Origin: Desulfitobacterium chlororespirans DSM 11544
GTDB taxonomy: Bacteria; Bacillota; Desulfitobacteriia; Desulfitobacteriales; Desulfitobacteriaceae
NCBI RefSeq assembly: GCF_900143285.1
Contig: NZ_FRDN01000009.1
Coordinates: 124,001-188,000, forward strand
Length of the DNA stretch: 64,000 nucleotides
Direction of reading: 5' to 3'
The notes beneath the pieces were generated by a model, which saw only the letters and a program-made list of their open reading frames with translations, did no database searches and had not been told where the DNA came from. The first letter of the stretch is position 1. Each line of letters starts with the position of its first letter. Shown here piece after piece: positions 26,587 through 35,281 of the stretch. The position numbers and the translations under genes are program-made.

Positions 26587-27825
26587 CTACTCATATACTT
26601 TTTCCTCCGTCAAATGAGCATTCACCGCATCTTCTTCCAGGGAGCGATGGCATTGTAAATTCCCCCGCCGTTCTTTGTAATACTCATGTTGGATAATGAG
26701 ATTCATCACTTCATTGGTGCCGGTCCAAATCATGATGAGACGGATATCCCGCAGCAATCGCTCGATGGGGAAGATATTGGTATAACCAATGCCTCCCATG
26801 ATCTGCATCGCATCGTTCACCACGGCCCAGGCCGAATCCGTTGCGAACTTTTTCGCCTCGGAGACCAAACGACGTGCCACATGGCCCGGCACTCGGTCAT
26901 CCACGGCCCGGGCGGTGGCATAGACCAAAGCGCGGGCTGCATCCAGGCGGGTGATTGAATCAGCCACTTTGAAGTTGACCCCTTGAAAATCTTTAATTTT
27001 TCTGCCAAAGGCTTTGCGCCTGGTGCTGTAGTCAGAAGCTACTTCCAGAGCCGCCCGGGCCATCCCCAAGGCTCCCGCGGCACTGGTTAATCGTTCCGGG
27101 ATCATCATCTGATAAAAAATATCTGCCGCACCGTTTTCCACGCCGAGAAGGTTTTCGGCGGGAACTTTTACATCCTTAAAAACCACACGGCCTGCCCCGC
27201 CCCCGCGGGTTCCCATTAAGCCGTAGATATGTTCCACTTCCACTCCGGGACCACGGTCTACGATAAAAGCGCTGATACTCTGATGGGCAGGTCCTTCCGG
27301 AGCGGTCTTGGCATAAACCATAAAATAGTCGGCCCCTTCTGCTCCCACCACAAAACGCTTTTGCCCATTGAGAACATAGACATCCCCCTCACGCCGAGCC
27401 AGGGTCGTTGCCCCAAAAAAATCCGATCCTCCTCTCGGTTCAGTCAACGCCTCGGCAGTGTACAGCTTTCCTTCTAAAGTAGGCTTTAAATAGCGGTTCT
27501 TAAGCACCTCTGAGCCAAAATGATCAATAGCTTCGCCGACGATGGAAGGCAGGGAGTAAAGGCAGGCCAGGCTCGTGCCCAAAACCCCAATCTCTTCGAG
27601 AATCGAAACTTCATCCACCCACTGCAAACCTCTTCCGCTGTACTTCTCAGCAAAGCGCAACCCCAGAAGTTTGGCTTGACCCAGCTCCATTAAATACTCT
27701 TTCGGATAGATTACCTTTTCTTCATCCATAGCCAAGATCAGCTGTTTAGGTACCTTTTCTTTGACAAACCGCGCCGCCTCTTCTTGCAGACGTTTTTGCT
27801 CCGTGGTCAAGAGAAAATCAAACAT
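26587..27825 (-). CDS. Acyl-CoA dehydrogenase
   Basis: 412 aa from the ATG at 27825 (GGAGAGGGG upstream); an earlier in-frame ATG has no binding site. FAD-dependent family signs: [31 protein letters not shown], the C-terminal [23 protein letters not shown] and [15 protein letters not shown]. It oxidises acyl-CoA to trans-2-enoyl-CoA with electron transfer to ETF; no etf genes are in the window. It is first in the acyl-CoA operon, behind a FadR-like operator, and 145 bases before the ligase. Confidence 0.88.
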   Translation of the reverse strand: MFDFLLTTEQKRLQEEAARFVKEKVPKQLILAMDEEKVIYPKEYLMELGQAKLLGLRFAEKYSGRGLQWVDEVSILEEIGVLGTSLACLYSLPSIVGEAIDHFGSEVLKNRYLKPTLEGKLYTAEALTEPRGGSDFFGATTLARREGDVYVLNGQKRFVVGAEGADYFMVYAKTAPEGPAHQSISAFIVDRGPGVEVEHIYGLMGTRGGGAGRVVFKDVKVPAENLLGVENGAADIFYQMMIPERLTSAAGALGMARAALEVASDYSTRRKAFGRKIKDFQGVNFKVADSITRLDAARALVYATARAVDDRVPGHVARRLVSEAKKFATDSAWAVVNDAMQIMGGIGYTNIFPIERLLRDIRLIMIWTGTNEVMNLIIQHEYYKERRGNLQCHRSLEEDAVNAHLTEEKVYE

Positions 27826-27842
27826 ATCCCCTCTCCTTTCCA

Positions 27843-27860
27843 AAAATGAATAGTCATTCA
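27843..27860 (-). promoter_or_regulatory. FadR-type (TetR family) operator upstream of the acyl-CoA operon
   Basis: On the minus strand TGAATGACTATTCATTTT matches 16 of 18 positions of the B. subtilis FadR (YsiA) consensus TGAATGAMTANTCATTCA. It lies 18 bases before the acyl-CoA dehydrogenase start, where a repressor would block transcription. No FadR gene lies in the window. Confidence 0.6.
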
Positions 27861-28055
27861 TTTTCAACTATTAAGAATATTCTGACACCTATAGATAGGT
27901 ACGTCAATACCCTTCTTAAATTTAGAATAGAGATATGCTCCCAGAGAGAGTAACTTGTCGACATTTTTGTTGGGGATGCTGTAATGAAGTTCTCTTTTCT
28001 GCGTTATACACTATGAAGGCCATCGCGATGAAACACCACAAAGGAGGTGGAAAAT

Positions 28056-28604
28056 TTGGATGCAGAGCAATTAACAAGCATTTATGAGAGCTATCATAAG
28101 CGGGTATACAACTACATCAGCTTCCGTATCAACAACCATTATCATACCGAAGAGTTGGTCAGTGTCGTATTTGAAAAGATCATAACGTATTATGACACAT
28201 ACCGGCACGGTTCTTCGCCATTGGAAGCATGGATAATTACCATAGCCAGAAATGTTGTGATGGATTATTTCCGCAACATCAAGCGCGGGCATGATAGTTT
28301 CACTCCACTGGATGCTGCTATGAAGTTTATCTTCCCAGGGCAACAGCCGGATGAAATTTGTGTCTTGCAGGAAGAAAACAAGCAATTGCTGAAGGCATTG
28401 AACTCATTGTCTCCAAAAGAGCGCAATATTGTTGCCATGAAGTACGCAGGAGGCCTGAAGAACCGCGAAATCGCCCAAATAATGGACATAACGGAATCCA
28501 ATACAGGTGTTGTGATACACAGAGCTTTACGAAAAATGCGCAAATATCTGCAAGAGGAGGAACTTAGCCATGGATTTAGAGAAAATGTTATTGACGGATT
28601 TTAG
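28056..28604 (+). CDS. RNA polymerase sigma factor, sigma-70/ECF family
   Basis: 182 aa from a TTG at 28056, because AAGGAGG at 28041-28047 covers the GTG that opens the frame earlier. Region 2 includes VFEKIITYYDTYRHGSSPLEAWIITIARNVVMDYFRN. Region 4 is NSLSPKERNIVAMKYAGGLKNREIAQIMDITESNTGVVIHRALRKMR, a normal helix-turn-helix. It overlaps the next gene, a membrane protein, by 35 bases, the usual ECF/anti-sigma arrangement. The signal is not known. Confidence 0.88.
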   Translation: MDAEQLTSIYESYHKRVYNYISFRINNHYHTEELVSVVFEKIITYYDTYRHGSSPLEAWIITIARNVVMDYFRNIKRGHDSFTPLDAAMKFIFPGQQPDEICVLQEENKQLLKALNSLSPKERNIVAMKYAGGLKNREIAQIMDITESNTGVVIHRALRKMRKYLQEEELSHGFRENVIDGF

Positions 28605-29370
28605 CCACGAAGCCCAACGTAAAAGAGAAACCCTGAATGACCTATTGGCAACCTTAGAGAAAGGTAAGCATACTGAGCAACAGCTCGAAAGGAGCCGTAT
28701 CATTATGAACAAAAGAAAAGTGATAAGCGTATTTGCTGCAAGTTTGACACTGTTATTAAGCCTGACCACCTTTGCCTATGGCGAAGATATTTTTCGGGTG
28801 ATCAGAGAGATAACTGTTGGCAGTCATGCCAAATTTATAGTAACTGAGGAGCAGCAATCTACTCCTCGCCCCATACCGGCAGAGCTGCAGGGCAAACTAT
28901 TTGATGAAAACGGCAACGAACACGTGGAAGTAGCTATTGTAACCGAAGCCGACGCACAACAGAACGATGAAAAAACGTTTATAAGCACATCATCCAAGGA
29001 AAGAGCCCGACAGTACACTATGTTTGATTTTAAGATTCCTGGCTATCTTCCAGAGGGATATGATCAAGTAACCTATAAAATGTTGAAAAATGAAGAAGGG
29101 CAGCCGTACCCCAATTCCAAATACCTATTTGCCGAATTCAAAAATGCGGTCGGCGACGTGATTCATTGTCAGATGCGCTACATGGACGAGGAAACTACCT
29201 TTGAGCTGTCAGGAGTTGGGAAGGATATGGAAAGCATGACAATCAACGGCCACGAAGCTGCTGCCTCCGAAACCAGCATATATATTGAAATTGACAGCAT
29301 CATGTACATGTTTACAAACAAAACCATAGAGGGTGACGAGTTTGTCAAAATCGCGTCCTCTCTGCGATAA
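28570..29370 (+). CDS. DUF4367 membrane protein, putative anti-sigma factor
   Basis: 266 aa. A cytoplasmic N-terminus of about 48 residues with many charged residues is followed by one membrane segment (about 51-69, VISVFAASLTLLLSLTTFAYG) and an extracytoplasmic C-terminus. The C-terminal part has the DUF4367 pattern FKIPGYLPEGYDQVTYK, then INGHEAAASET and the ending EGDEFVKIASSL. Many DUF4367 proteins are cognate anti-sigma factors or sensors of ECF sigma factors; overlap with the sigma gene supports that. The N-terminus is too short for a classical zinc anti-sigma domain and lacks the HxxxCxxC motif. Confidence 0.8.
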   Translation: MDLEKMLLTDFSHEAQRKRETLNDLLATLEKGKHTEQQLERSRIIMNKRKVISVFAASLTLLLSLTTFAYGEDIFRVIREITVGSHAKFIVTEEQQSTPRPIPAELQGKLFDENGNEHVEVAIVTEADAQQNDEKTFISTSSKERARQYTMFDFKIPGYLPEGYDQVTYKMLKNEEGQPYPNSKYLFAEFKNAVGDVIHCQMRYMDEETTFELSGVGKDMESMTINGHEAAASETSIYIEIDSIMYMFTNKTIEGDEFVKIASSLR

Positions 29371-29502
29371 AAATCTATTGTATAGAAAAAGTGGTTCAAC
29401 TTCTGGGTAGAGCTGAGATAGGCTATATCGAAAGTTCTGAAAACCAAATCATCATTTACAGAATAGGTTATCACACCCCAAGTTTTGAGCCATAAAATGA
29501 AA

Positions 29503-29551
29503 AAAGGCTGTTGCACAACGAACTTTACAGTTCATTTTACAACGGCCTTTT
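29503..29551. terminator. Bidirectional terminator between the DUF4367 gene and the DtxR-type gene
   Basis: AAAGGCTGTTG and CAACGGCCTTT pair (one mismatch) around an inner GAAC...GTTC stem, with A- and T-runs on both sides. It lies between two convergent genes. The preceding 130 bases hold only a 37-codon open frame that I could not recognise. Confidence 0.75.
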
Positions 29552-29570
29552 ATACACCTAAGACACACTC

Positions 29571-29951
29571 TTAGCTCTGTTCTTTCATGCGTCTGTGATA
29601 CTCTTCTTTCATTTTCTCAAAGGAGTCCTGACTAATGACATGCTCCACACGGCAAGCGTCTTGAGCGGCGGTCTCTTCATCCACGCCTAAATAAACCAGA
29701 TACCGGGTGAGGATATCATGGCGTTCGTAGATGCGGGAAGCGATCTTCTCACCCTCATCAGTCAGGGTGATGACGCCGGAAGAATCCACTTCGATATAGT
29801 CATTCTTCTTAAGAATTCCTACCGCACGGCTTATGCTCGGCTTAGTATAACCAAGCTCATGGGCAATATCAATGGAGCGAATATCGCCTTTTTTCTTCTG
29901 AAGTATATAAATAGTCTCAAGATACATCTCGCCGGATTCCTGAATACTCAT
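29571..29951 (-). CDS. DtxR/MntR-family metal-dependent repressor with iron-type ligand set
   Basis: 126 aa, the length of MntR, lacking the SH3 domain of DtxR/IdeR. Winged helix at ~25-65 (IDIAHELGYTKPSISRAVGIL). At the metal sites it has Met9 (MYLETIY), His78, Cys100, Glu103 and His104 (ACRVEHVIS). B. subtilis MntR has Asp and Glu at the first and third of these; DtxR/IdeR has Met, Cys, Glu, His. The site is therefore of the Fe(II)-sensing type in a short MntR-like frame. It is on the same strand and just downstream of feoA-feoA-feoB-peptide, so it probably controls ferrous-iron uptake. Confidence 0.85.
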   Translation of the reverse strand: MSIQESGEMYLETIYILQKKKGDIRSIDIAHELGYTKPSISRAVGILKKNDYIEVDSSGVITLTDEGEKIASRIYERHDILTRYLVYLGVDEETAAQDACRVEHVISQDSFEKMKEEYHRRMKEQS

Positions 29952-30127
29952 GGCAATAGCTCCTTTTTATCATTATTTCATACAAACTTTTTGCATTATA
30001 GGGCTCTCTCTAAAAGCATAGTATAATTAAGCAGAAAAATCAATCGTTCGCCATCAAACTTTTGCTAAAGAGCCCGGCAGGGCCTTTGGTATAAGCATAA
30101 ATCCAGTTCCTTTTGGCATTATGAAAA

Positions 30128-30159
30128 AAAGCCGCTGACTGATACACAGCAGCGGCTTT
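30128..30159 (-). terminator. Terminator behind the feo operon
   Basis: Perfect 10-bp stem AAAGCCGCTG / CAGCGGCTTT with a 12-nt loop. On the minus strand the stem ends in a run of Ts. It lies 32 bases after the FeoB-associated peptide gene. Confidence 0.85.
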
Positions 30160-30190
30160 CGTCATAATGCTATTTAGACATTGGTTTTGA

Positions 30191-30367
30191 CTATTCTACC
30201 TTATTTGTCTCGCAACCTTCGCTCCCACAGCCGCAGCTGCTTGAGCATCCTGAGCATCCGCCGCTCTTTCTCGTTTTATACACATTGCGGCCCGCCAGAG
30301 CAATGACAGCAAGGAGAACGGCACCGATAATTAAATTCACTCCATTGGAGCTGATCCACTCAAGCAT
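30191..30367 (-). CDS. FeoB-associated Cys-rich membrane peptide
   Basis: 58 aa from the ATG at 30367; a GTG nine bases upstream lies in the AAGGTG binding site. One membrane helix (about 10-27, NLIIGAVLLAVIALAGRNVY) is followed by a cysteine-rich tail, SGGCSGCSSSCGCGSEGC. This is the common small partner encoded after feoB in Clostridia; the tail may deliver or bind Fe(II). It lies 45 bases after feoB. Confidence 0.9.
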   Translation of the reverse strand: MLEWISSNGVNLIIGAVLLAVIALAGRNVYKTRKSGGCSGCSSSCGCGSEGCETNKVE

Positions 30368-30412
30368 AGCATTCACCTTCTTATCCTAAAAATCAAACTC
30401 ACCTAATAGGTT

Positions 30413-32560
30413 TCACCCTTTGACAGGAATCCCGCTGACTCTCGGGGTAGGCCGGCCGGGTCTAAAGAGCAGATACAATAACCCTGCGAAGACAAGGGCT
30501 GCGACGGCTGTACCTACAGTAAATCCTGCACCAGCGAACAAAGAACCAAATTGGAATACCAGGAAAGCAATGGCATAAGCGAAAACCATTTGATAACCGA
30601 TGGCAAACCAGGTCCATTTCATATCATTCATTTCCCCTTTGATGGCTCCGATAGCTGCGAAGCAAGGAGCGCACAAAAGGTTAAAGACTAGGAAGGAGTA
30701 AGCGGAAAGGGCGGTGAAATGAACGGCAATGGCGCTCAGGCCGCCAAAAGCCCCTTCTTCAACCAATTCCAGAGCATCCCCTGATACTCCGTAAAGAACC
30801 CCGAACACGCCGACCACTTCTTCCTTAGCCACCAGACCCATTAAGGTAGCTACCGTACTTTGCCAGGTGCCGAAGCCAAGGGGAGCAAAAATCGGTGCGA
30901 CAACGCCGCCAATAACAGCCAGAATACTGGCATCCATGTCTTCAACCATCTGGAAGGATCCTTCAACCATACCGAAGGAGGACAGGAACCAAATAAAGAT
31001 ACTGGCTAACAAGATGATGGTTCCAGCTTTTTTAATAAAGGAGTAGCCCCGTTCCCAGGTGCTGCGCAGGACACTTCCCGCAGTGGGCGTATGGTAAGCC
31101 GGCAGTTCCATGACAAAGGGAGAAGGGTCTCCGGCAAAACGGCTGGTCTTTTTGAGAATAATACCAGAAATGACGATAGCAGCGACTCCGATAAAATAGG
31201 CACTGGGAGCAACCCACCATACACCGCCGAATACCGCACCGGCGATCAACGCTACGATAGGCATCTTGGCACCGCAAGGCATAAAGGTGGTGGTCATAAC
31301 GGTCATTCTCCGGTCACGATCGCTTTCAATGGTCCGGGTGGCCATAACTCCAGGCACACCGCAACCGGTACCAACCAGCATGGGGATAAAGGATTTCCCG
31401 GAAAGACCAAAGCGACGAAAGATCCGGTCCATGATAAAGGCGATCCTCGCCATATAACCGCATTCTTCAAGAATAGCCAGCAAGAAGAAGAGAACGAGCA
31501 TTTGGGGAACAAAGCCCAGTACCGCCCCTACCCCGCCGACGATCCCATCGACGATAAGTCCGGCCAACCAACCGGCTGCACCGATTTCCTCAAACCAGCC
31601 GGCTAAAGGCTCGCTGATCCATTCTCCAAAAAGGGTATCATTGGTGAATCCGGTGAGTATATCACCGACTGTAGTAATAGAGATATAATAGACCAAAGTC
31701 ATGATGACGGCAAAAATAGGCAAAGCCAGCCAGCGATTGGTTACCACCTTGTCGATCTTATCCGAGGTGGTGATTTTAGAGGAACTCTTCTTAACATAGC
31801 TTCCCTTTATAATAGAAGTAATAAAATTATACCGGGCATTGGTGATAATGGATTCGCTATCATCATCCAGAGCATCTTCTACCGCAAGAATGATCTCTTC
31901 CACATTCACAGCGGTCATTTGTTCCAGGATTTTCTCATCCCGTTCGAAGAGTTTTATGGCATACCAACGTTTTTGCTCCTCAGCAATACCACCCGGCAGC
32001 TTGCCGCTAATTGCCTTGAGAGCTTCTTCGATTTCCGATTGAAAGGCAAGTTTGGCAGAACGGCTTTTCCCATTTTGTGCTGTCTTTACTGCTTGAGCAG
32101 CTAATTCAGAGATTCCCATTCTTTTAAGAGCGGAAATCTCCATGATTTCACACCCTAAAGACTTGGAGAGCTTCTCGATATTGATCTTATCGCCATTTTT
32201 GTTGACGATGTCCATCATATTAATGGCAATGATGACAGGAATCCCAATCTCAGTGAGTTGGGTTGTAAGATATAAGTTCCGCTCCAAATTCGAGCCGTCA
32301 ATAATATTAATAATAGCGTCCGGCTTTTCACCGATTAAATAATTCCGGGAGACGACCTCTTCCAGGGTGTAGGGTGAGAGGGAATAAATTCCCGGCAGGT
32401 CAACGATGGTTACATCCTTATGTCCCTTGAGCTTGCCTTCTTTTTTCTCTACGGTCACTCCTGGCCAGTTTCCTACAGTTTGGTTAGAACCCGTAAGGGC
32501 ATTAAACAGGGTGGTTTTTCCACTGTTAGGGTTCCCTGCCAGTGCAATTTTCAATGGCAT
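30413..32560 (-). CDS. feoB: Ferrous iron transport protein B
   Basis: 715 aa, longer than the usual ~670. The N-terminal G domain has G1 GNPNSGKT (9-16), G3 DLPGIYSL and G4 NMMD, then a helical GDI-like domain (~160-260) and about eight membrane helices. The membrane part has the two Gate motifs (FVPQMLVLFFLLAILEECGYMARIAF with GTGCGVPGVMATR, and ICAPCFAA-like LLCAPCFAAIGAIKGE). Takes up Fe(II) with GTP-dependent gating. Follows two feoA genes, with its own palindromic site upstream. Confidence 0.96.
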   Translation of the reverse strand: MPLKIALAGNPNSGKTTLFNALTGSNQTVGNWPGVTVEKKEGKLKGHKDVTIVDLPGIYSLSPYTLEEVVSRNYLIGEKPDAIINIIDGSNLERNLYLTTQLTEIGIPVIIAINMMDIVNKNGDKINIEKLSKSLGCEIMEISALKRMGISELAAQAVKTAQNGKSRSAKLAFQSEIEEALKAISGKLPGGIAEEQKRWYAIKLFERDEKILEQMTAVNVEEIILAVEDALDDDSESIITNARYNFITSIIKGSYVKKSSSKITTSDKIDKVVTNRWLALPIFAVIMTLVYYISITTVGDILTGFTNDTLFGEWISEPLAGWFEEIGAAGWLAGLIVDGIVGGVGAVLGFVPQMLVLFFLLAILEECGYMARIAFIMDRIFRRFGLSGKSFIPMLVGTGCGVPGVMATRTIESDRDRRMTVMTTTFMPCGAKMPIVALIAGAVFGGVWWVAPSAYFIGVAAIVISGIILKKTSRFAGDPSPFVMELPAYHTPTAGSVLRSTWERGYSFIKKAGTIILLASIFIWFLSSFGMVEGSFQMVEDMDASILAVIGGVVAPIFAPLGFGTWQSTVATLMGLVAKEEVVGVFGVLYGVSGDALELVEEGAFGGLSAIAVHFTALSAYSFLVFNLLCAPCFAAIGAIKGEMNDMKWTWFAIGYQMVFAYAIAFLVFQFGSLFAGAGFTVGTAVAALVFAGLLYLLFRPGRPTPRVSGIPVKG

Positions 32561-32580
32561 CTTTTTTCCTCCTTCTAAAA

Positions 32581-32598
32581 AGTTAGCATCAACTAACT
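32581..32598. promoter_or_regulatory. Palindromic GTTAG site before feoB
   Basis: AGTTAG-CATCAA-CTAACT is a perfect 6-bp inverted repeat 21-38 bases upstream of the feoB start. The half-site GTTAG recurs twice before the first feoA gene. A DtxR/Fur-type repressor site is plausible; spacing differs from the classical DtxR box, so the regulator is not certain. Confidence 0.45.
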
Positions 32599-32622
32599 AT
32601 GGGCCAAAAAAATAGAATCTTA

Positions 32623-32844
32623 CTACTCAACTTCGATATTGGCGGCATCCTCTTTGCGAATGGAAAGCTCATACCCACGAACATTCAGCTCAATGGGATC
32701 TCCCAAAGGTGCTACTTTACGCACAAATACCTCCGTGCCTTTCGTCAGACCCATGTCCATAATGCGGCGTTTAAGAGCCCCTTGACTATGGAGCTTTACT
32801 ACCGTTACTGTTTGACCTACCTTCACATCCTTCAGGGTAGACAT
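32623..32844 (-). CDS. feoA: FeoA family protein (second copy)
   Basis: 73 aa from the ATG at 32844 (GGAGG seven bases before). SH3-like FeoA fold: VKVGQTVTVVKLHSQGALKRRIMDMGLTKGTEV and a terminal VRGYELSIRKEDAANIEV. FeoA is a cytosolic partner of FeoB. It lies 62 bases before feoB. Confidence 0.93.
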   Translation of the reverse strand: MSTLKDVKVGQTVTVVKLHSQGALKRRIMDMGLTKGTEVFVRKVAPLGDPIELNVRGYELSIRKEDAANIEVE

Positions 32845-32913
32845 TCCAGTTCCTCCTTCATTGTCCTTCATCAATCTTCATTGCCAGAGCTAAAAAGAAC
32901 TTCTTTCTGCTCT

Positions 32914-33204
32914 TTATACTTTAACCGTAAGAATCCGTGTTGCCAGGGATTTATTCACTGCAACCCGAGTATCCTTAACAGCAACAATGACATTACCGGC
33001 AAGCTCAGTGACCACGGAGATCACTGCTCCTTCTATAAAGCCTAAGTTCTCCAAAAAGCGTTTGGTGTTGTCTCTTCCTTTGATAGAAACGACTTTGACT
33101 TCCTCACCGGGAGCTACCATGGCTAAGGGCATTGAACCTGCAGCAGGTGCCAAAGCGGATCCATTCATGTTTCCAATTGGGAGACCAATAGTTTGTGTTG
33201 TCAT
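32914..33204 (-). CDS. feoA: FeoA family protein (first copy, N-terminally extended)
   Basis: 96 aa from the ATG at 33204, with GGAGTGA upstream. FeoA fold from about residue 28 (MVAPGEEVKVVSIKGRDNTKRFLENLGFIEGA) to AGNVIVAVKDTRVAVNKSLATRILV-type end. A ~25-residue Gly/Ala/Pro/Met-rich leader (LPIGNMNGSALAPAAGSMPL) precedes it and is unusual. It is 69 bases before the second feoA and starts the feo cluster. Confidence 0.9.
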   Translation of the reverse strand: MTTQTIGLPIGNMNGSALAPAAGSMPLAMVAPGEEVKVVSIKGRDNTKRFLENLGFIEGAVISVVTELAGNVIVAVKDTRVAVNKSLATRILTVKV

Positions 33205-33242
33205 TATGATCACTCCTTAATCCACAGAATACAGTAAGGCAA

Positions 33243-33273
33243 CGCTAACTAGGTATAGTTTACCACCGCTAAC
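33243..33273 (-). promoter_or_regulatory. Direct-repeat candidate operator upstream of feo
   Basis: GTTAGCG occurs twice on the minus strand, 24 bases apart (33249-33243 and 33273-33267), with AACTAggtaTAGTT palindromic between them. It is 40-70 bases upstream of the first feoA. The half-site matches the arms of the palindrome before feoB, suggesting a common iron-responsive regulator. Confidence 0.4.
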
Positions 33274-33340
33274 TTCATTAATCAATATATTTTCTATTTA
33301 TTTCCCGACAAATTTAATAAGAATTGCACAACAAAAAATA

Positions 33341-33391
33341 ATGCCGGAGAAGGCAGCCGAACCTGTATCCCGGCTTCTGCCTTCTCGGCAT
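33341..33391 (-). terminator. Terminator after spoIIM
   Basis: Stem ATGCCGGAGAAGGCAG / CTGCCTTCTCGGCAT (15 of 16 paired, one bulge) followed on the minus strand by ATTATTTTTTG. It lies between the spoIIM stop and the feo promoter. Confidence 0.85.
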
Positions 33392-33430
33392 TTATTCGCG
33401 GTAAATCATTATTTATTATGGGCAACTTTA

Positions 33431-34027
33431 TCACAGGTTAAAGAAACGCACGCCCAAAATAGAGAAATACCCTTGGGAAACCCCGATGAAGACGGCTCCC
33501 AGAGAGACCAGAATAGTGGCTACGGAATAATACATAAACTCCCGCCGCAAAGACTCTCCAACTTGTTTACCTTTTAAGAGCATCATGGAGAAGATGGTAG
33601 CCAAACCCGCCCCCAGAAGGAGAAAGGGGATCCCCGCCAAGGCCGGAATCAAGATGGAAATCAAGACAAGCCCTAATCCCCACAGGCCTTTCATGCCAAT
33701 AATGAAGCTCAAGGTGAAGCCAAACACAAAGCCTCTCGTAAATACGATGAGAAAAATCAAAGGGGTCCCGATGACGGTCAAACCAAGCAACCAGATACCA
33801 GCCATAATGATAAATTGCTCCCTGGCCAGCTGAATAAGGAAGTTGGTGTCAAGAGTGGTAGGCTGGCTGGCCAGCAGCTTGTCCAGAAAACCGCTGAGTT
33901 CCTGAGTTTCTCCAGTGTTTAACGCTCCCACACCCACTGCTCCGAAGATGACACCTGCCAGATAGACACTGACCAGAGCCAGATAAATCACCCAATATTG
34001 TCGGATATGCTCGCTAAGTTTACGCAT
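33431..34027 (-). CDS. spoIIM: Stage II sporulation protein M
   Basis: 198 aa from the ATG at 34027 (GGAGGCTGGAGG upstream). Five membrane helices; the family pattern includes IFGAVGVGAL after the first, GIWLLGLTVIGTPLIFLIVFTRGFVFGF in the middle and LIPALAGIPFLLLGAG. SpoIIM is the membrane scaffold of the SpoIIDMP peptidoglycan machine that drives engulfment. Neighbours endoQ-like and nudF are also next to spoIIM in B. subtilis. Confidence 0.92.
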   Translation of the reverse strand: MRKLSEHIRQYWVIYLALVSVYLAGVIFGAVGVGALNTGETQELSGFLDKLLASQPTTLDTNFLIQLAREQFIIMAGIWLLGLTVIGTPLIFLIVFTRGFVFGFTLSFIIGMKGLWGLGLVLISILIPALAGIPFLLLGAGLATIFSMMLLKGKQVGESLRREFMYYSVATILVSLGAVFIGVSQGYFSILGVRFFNL

Positions 34028-34117
34028 ACCTCCAGCCTCCTGTCTATAGCCACGCCGTGGCTCCCGGCACACTGGAATCATGTGCCGACATCCTCTATAG
34101 ACATCCTATTCGGAAAG

Positions 34118-35281
34118 CTAGGAAAGTATGTCCACTACCTTGCCAAATACTCCTCCCCCACCCGCCTGAAAGAGAAGCTTTCCCTGGCGGGAAAGCTCTA
34201 TCCAGCGGGCAGCCTTTTCCCCCGCTACCTTCACCAGCTCTTCTCTGGGGACCTGATGAAGCACATTCATCTCCGTCCCAAAATGCTGGAGTAAATTCCG
34301 CACCATTTTCGGTCCGATTCCCGGCAAATCCTTAAGGGGCAACTGATAAATATACCGCGGATCCGGTTCAGACGTAATTTCGGCATCGGCAATACTGACC
34401 AAGCGATCCAATACACCCATGACCACCTGCCGGCCCCCGCAAGCAGGACATTCCAGCAAGGGCGGCTCCCCTTCAACGACCTTTTCGCAAACCAAGCAAT
34501 AGGTACGGTGGTATTTGCCAAACACAGGGGGCAGCCCATAGTTGACCAAAACTTCTCCCTTAATCTTATAGACCAGTTCCTGCAGTCCCAGAAAGGATCC
34601 CTCGGCCAAACTCAGCAGATTATACTCCCGGGCGATCTTAGGCAGAGAGTGGGCATCTGAATTGCTGAAAAGCACGGCCTGACCCAATTCGCGGATGGAA
34701 CGTGCCATTTGCCGGTCCGCGCTCAGACCAATCTCCAGGGCAAGAGGCATTCCTGGCAAAACATCAAGAAGGCTTTCACAGCAATTGCCATAAATCCCTT
34801 TGTGGGGTGTAAAGGCGTGGGCGGGCAGCCAGATACCCTCCCCAGCCGCTACAGCTTCCAGCCATTGTTCCACACCCAGATGAGCTTTTTGCGAGCTGAG
34901 CTGCCAGTTCTTCACATAGGGCCGCAATTTACGGATATAGTTTTCCAGATGGTTCAAGGTCGGGAAATAAGCAAGAAAATGTGCCGCCCCCGTCCCCAGC
35001 GAGAGTTCAATTTCCGTACCTGGGATAATGATCAATCCTTGGGCCGTATATCCTCCCCCCTCAAGGGGTTGGAGTACCCCTTCCTGAAGCAAGGTGCGGA
35101 AATCCTCCCGCACTCCCTGGGATTGGGCATCGATGATCCCGATCATGGAAAGACCTTTGATATCACGGGCTACCTGGATGACGCCGGGCAGATTCATGGT
35201 CTTGGCCGCTGTAATCTTGACTGCTTTGCCATCTAAGCTTTGGCCGATGTGAATATGAAGATCCGCGTAATAATTGGTCAC
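34118..35281 (-). CDS. Endonuclease Q-like PHP-domain protein (YqxK type)
   Basis: 387 aa. The PHP metal domain begins ADLHIHIGQSLDGKAVKIT and includes GTEIELS, LPAHAFTPHKGIYGN and FSNSDAHSLPKI. A zinc-ribbon follows (CLVCEKVVEGEPPLLECPACG), then a helix-hairpin-helix segment DLPGIGPKMVRNLLQHFG. This is the EndoQ architecture: these enzymes nick DNA 5' of deaminated bases (uracil, hypoxanthine). The bacterial YqxK branch is less studied, so the activity is inferred. It overlaps nudF by ATGA. Confidence 0.83.
   Translation of the reverse strand: MTNYYADLHIHIGQSLDGKAVKITAAKTMNLPGVIQVARDIKGLSMIGIIDAQSQGVREDFRTLLQEGVLQPLEGGGYTAQGLIIIPGTEIELSLGTGAAHFLAYFPTLNHLENYIRKLRPYVKNWQLSSQKAHLGVEQWLEAVAAGEGIWLPAHAFTPHKGIYGNCCESLLDVLPGMPLALEIGLSADRQMARSIRELGQAVLFSNSDAHSLPKIAREYNLLSLAEGSFLGLQELVYKIKGEVLVNYGLPPVFGKYHRTYCLVCEKVVEGEPPLLECPACGGRQVVMGVLDRLVSIADAEITSEPDPRYIYQLPLKDLPGIGPKMVRNLLQHFGTEMNVLHQVPREELVKVAGEKAARWIELSRQGKLLFQAGGGGVFGKVVDILS

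Noticed and set aside
29382-29495. Short 37-codon frame after the DUF4367 gene
   Set aside because: No binding site and no recognisable product; may be a remnant but cannot be supported.
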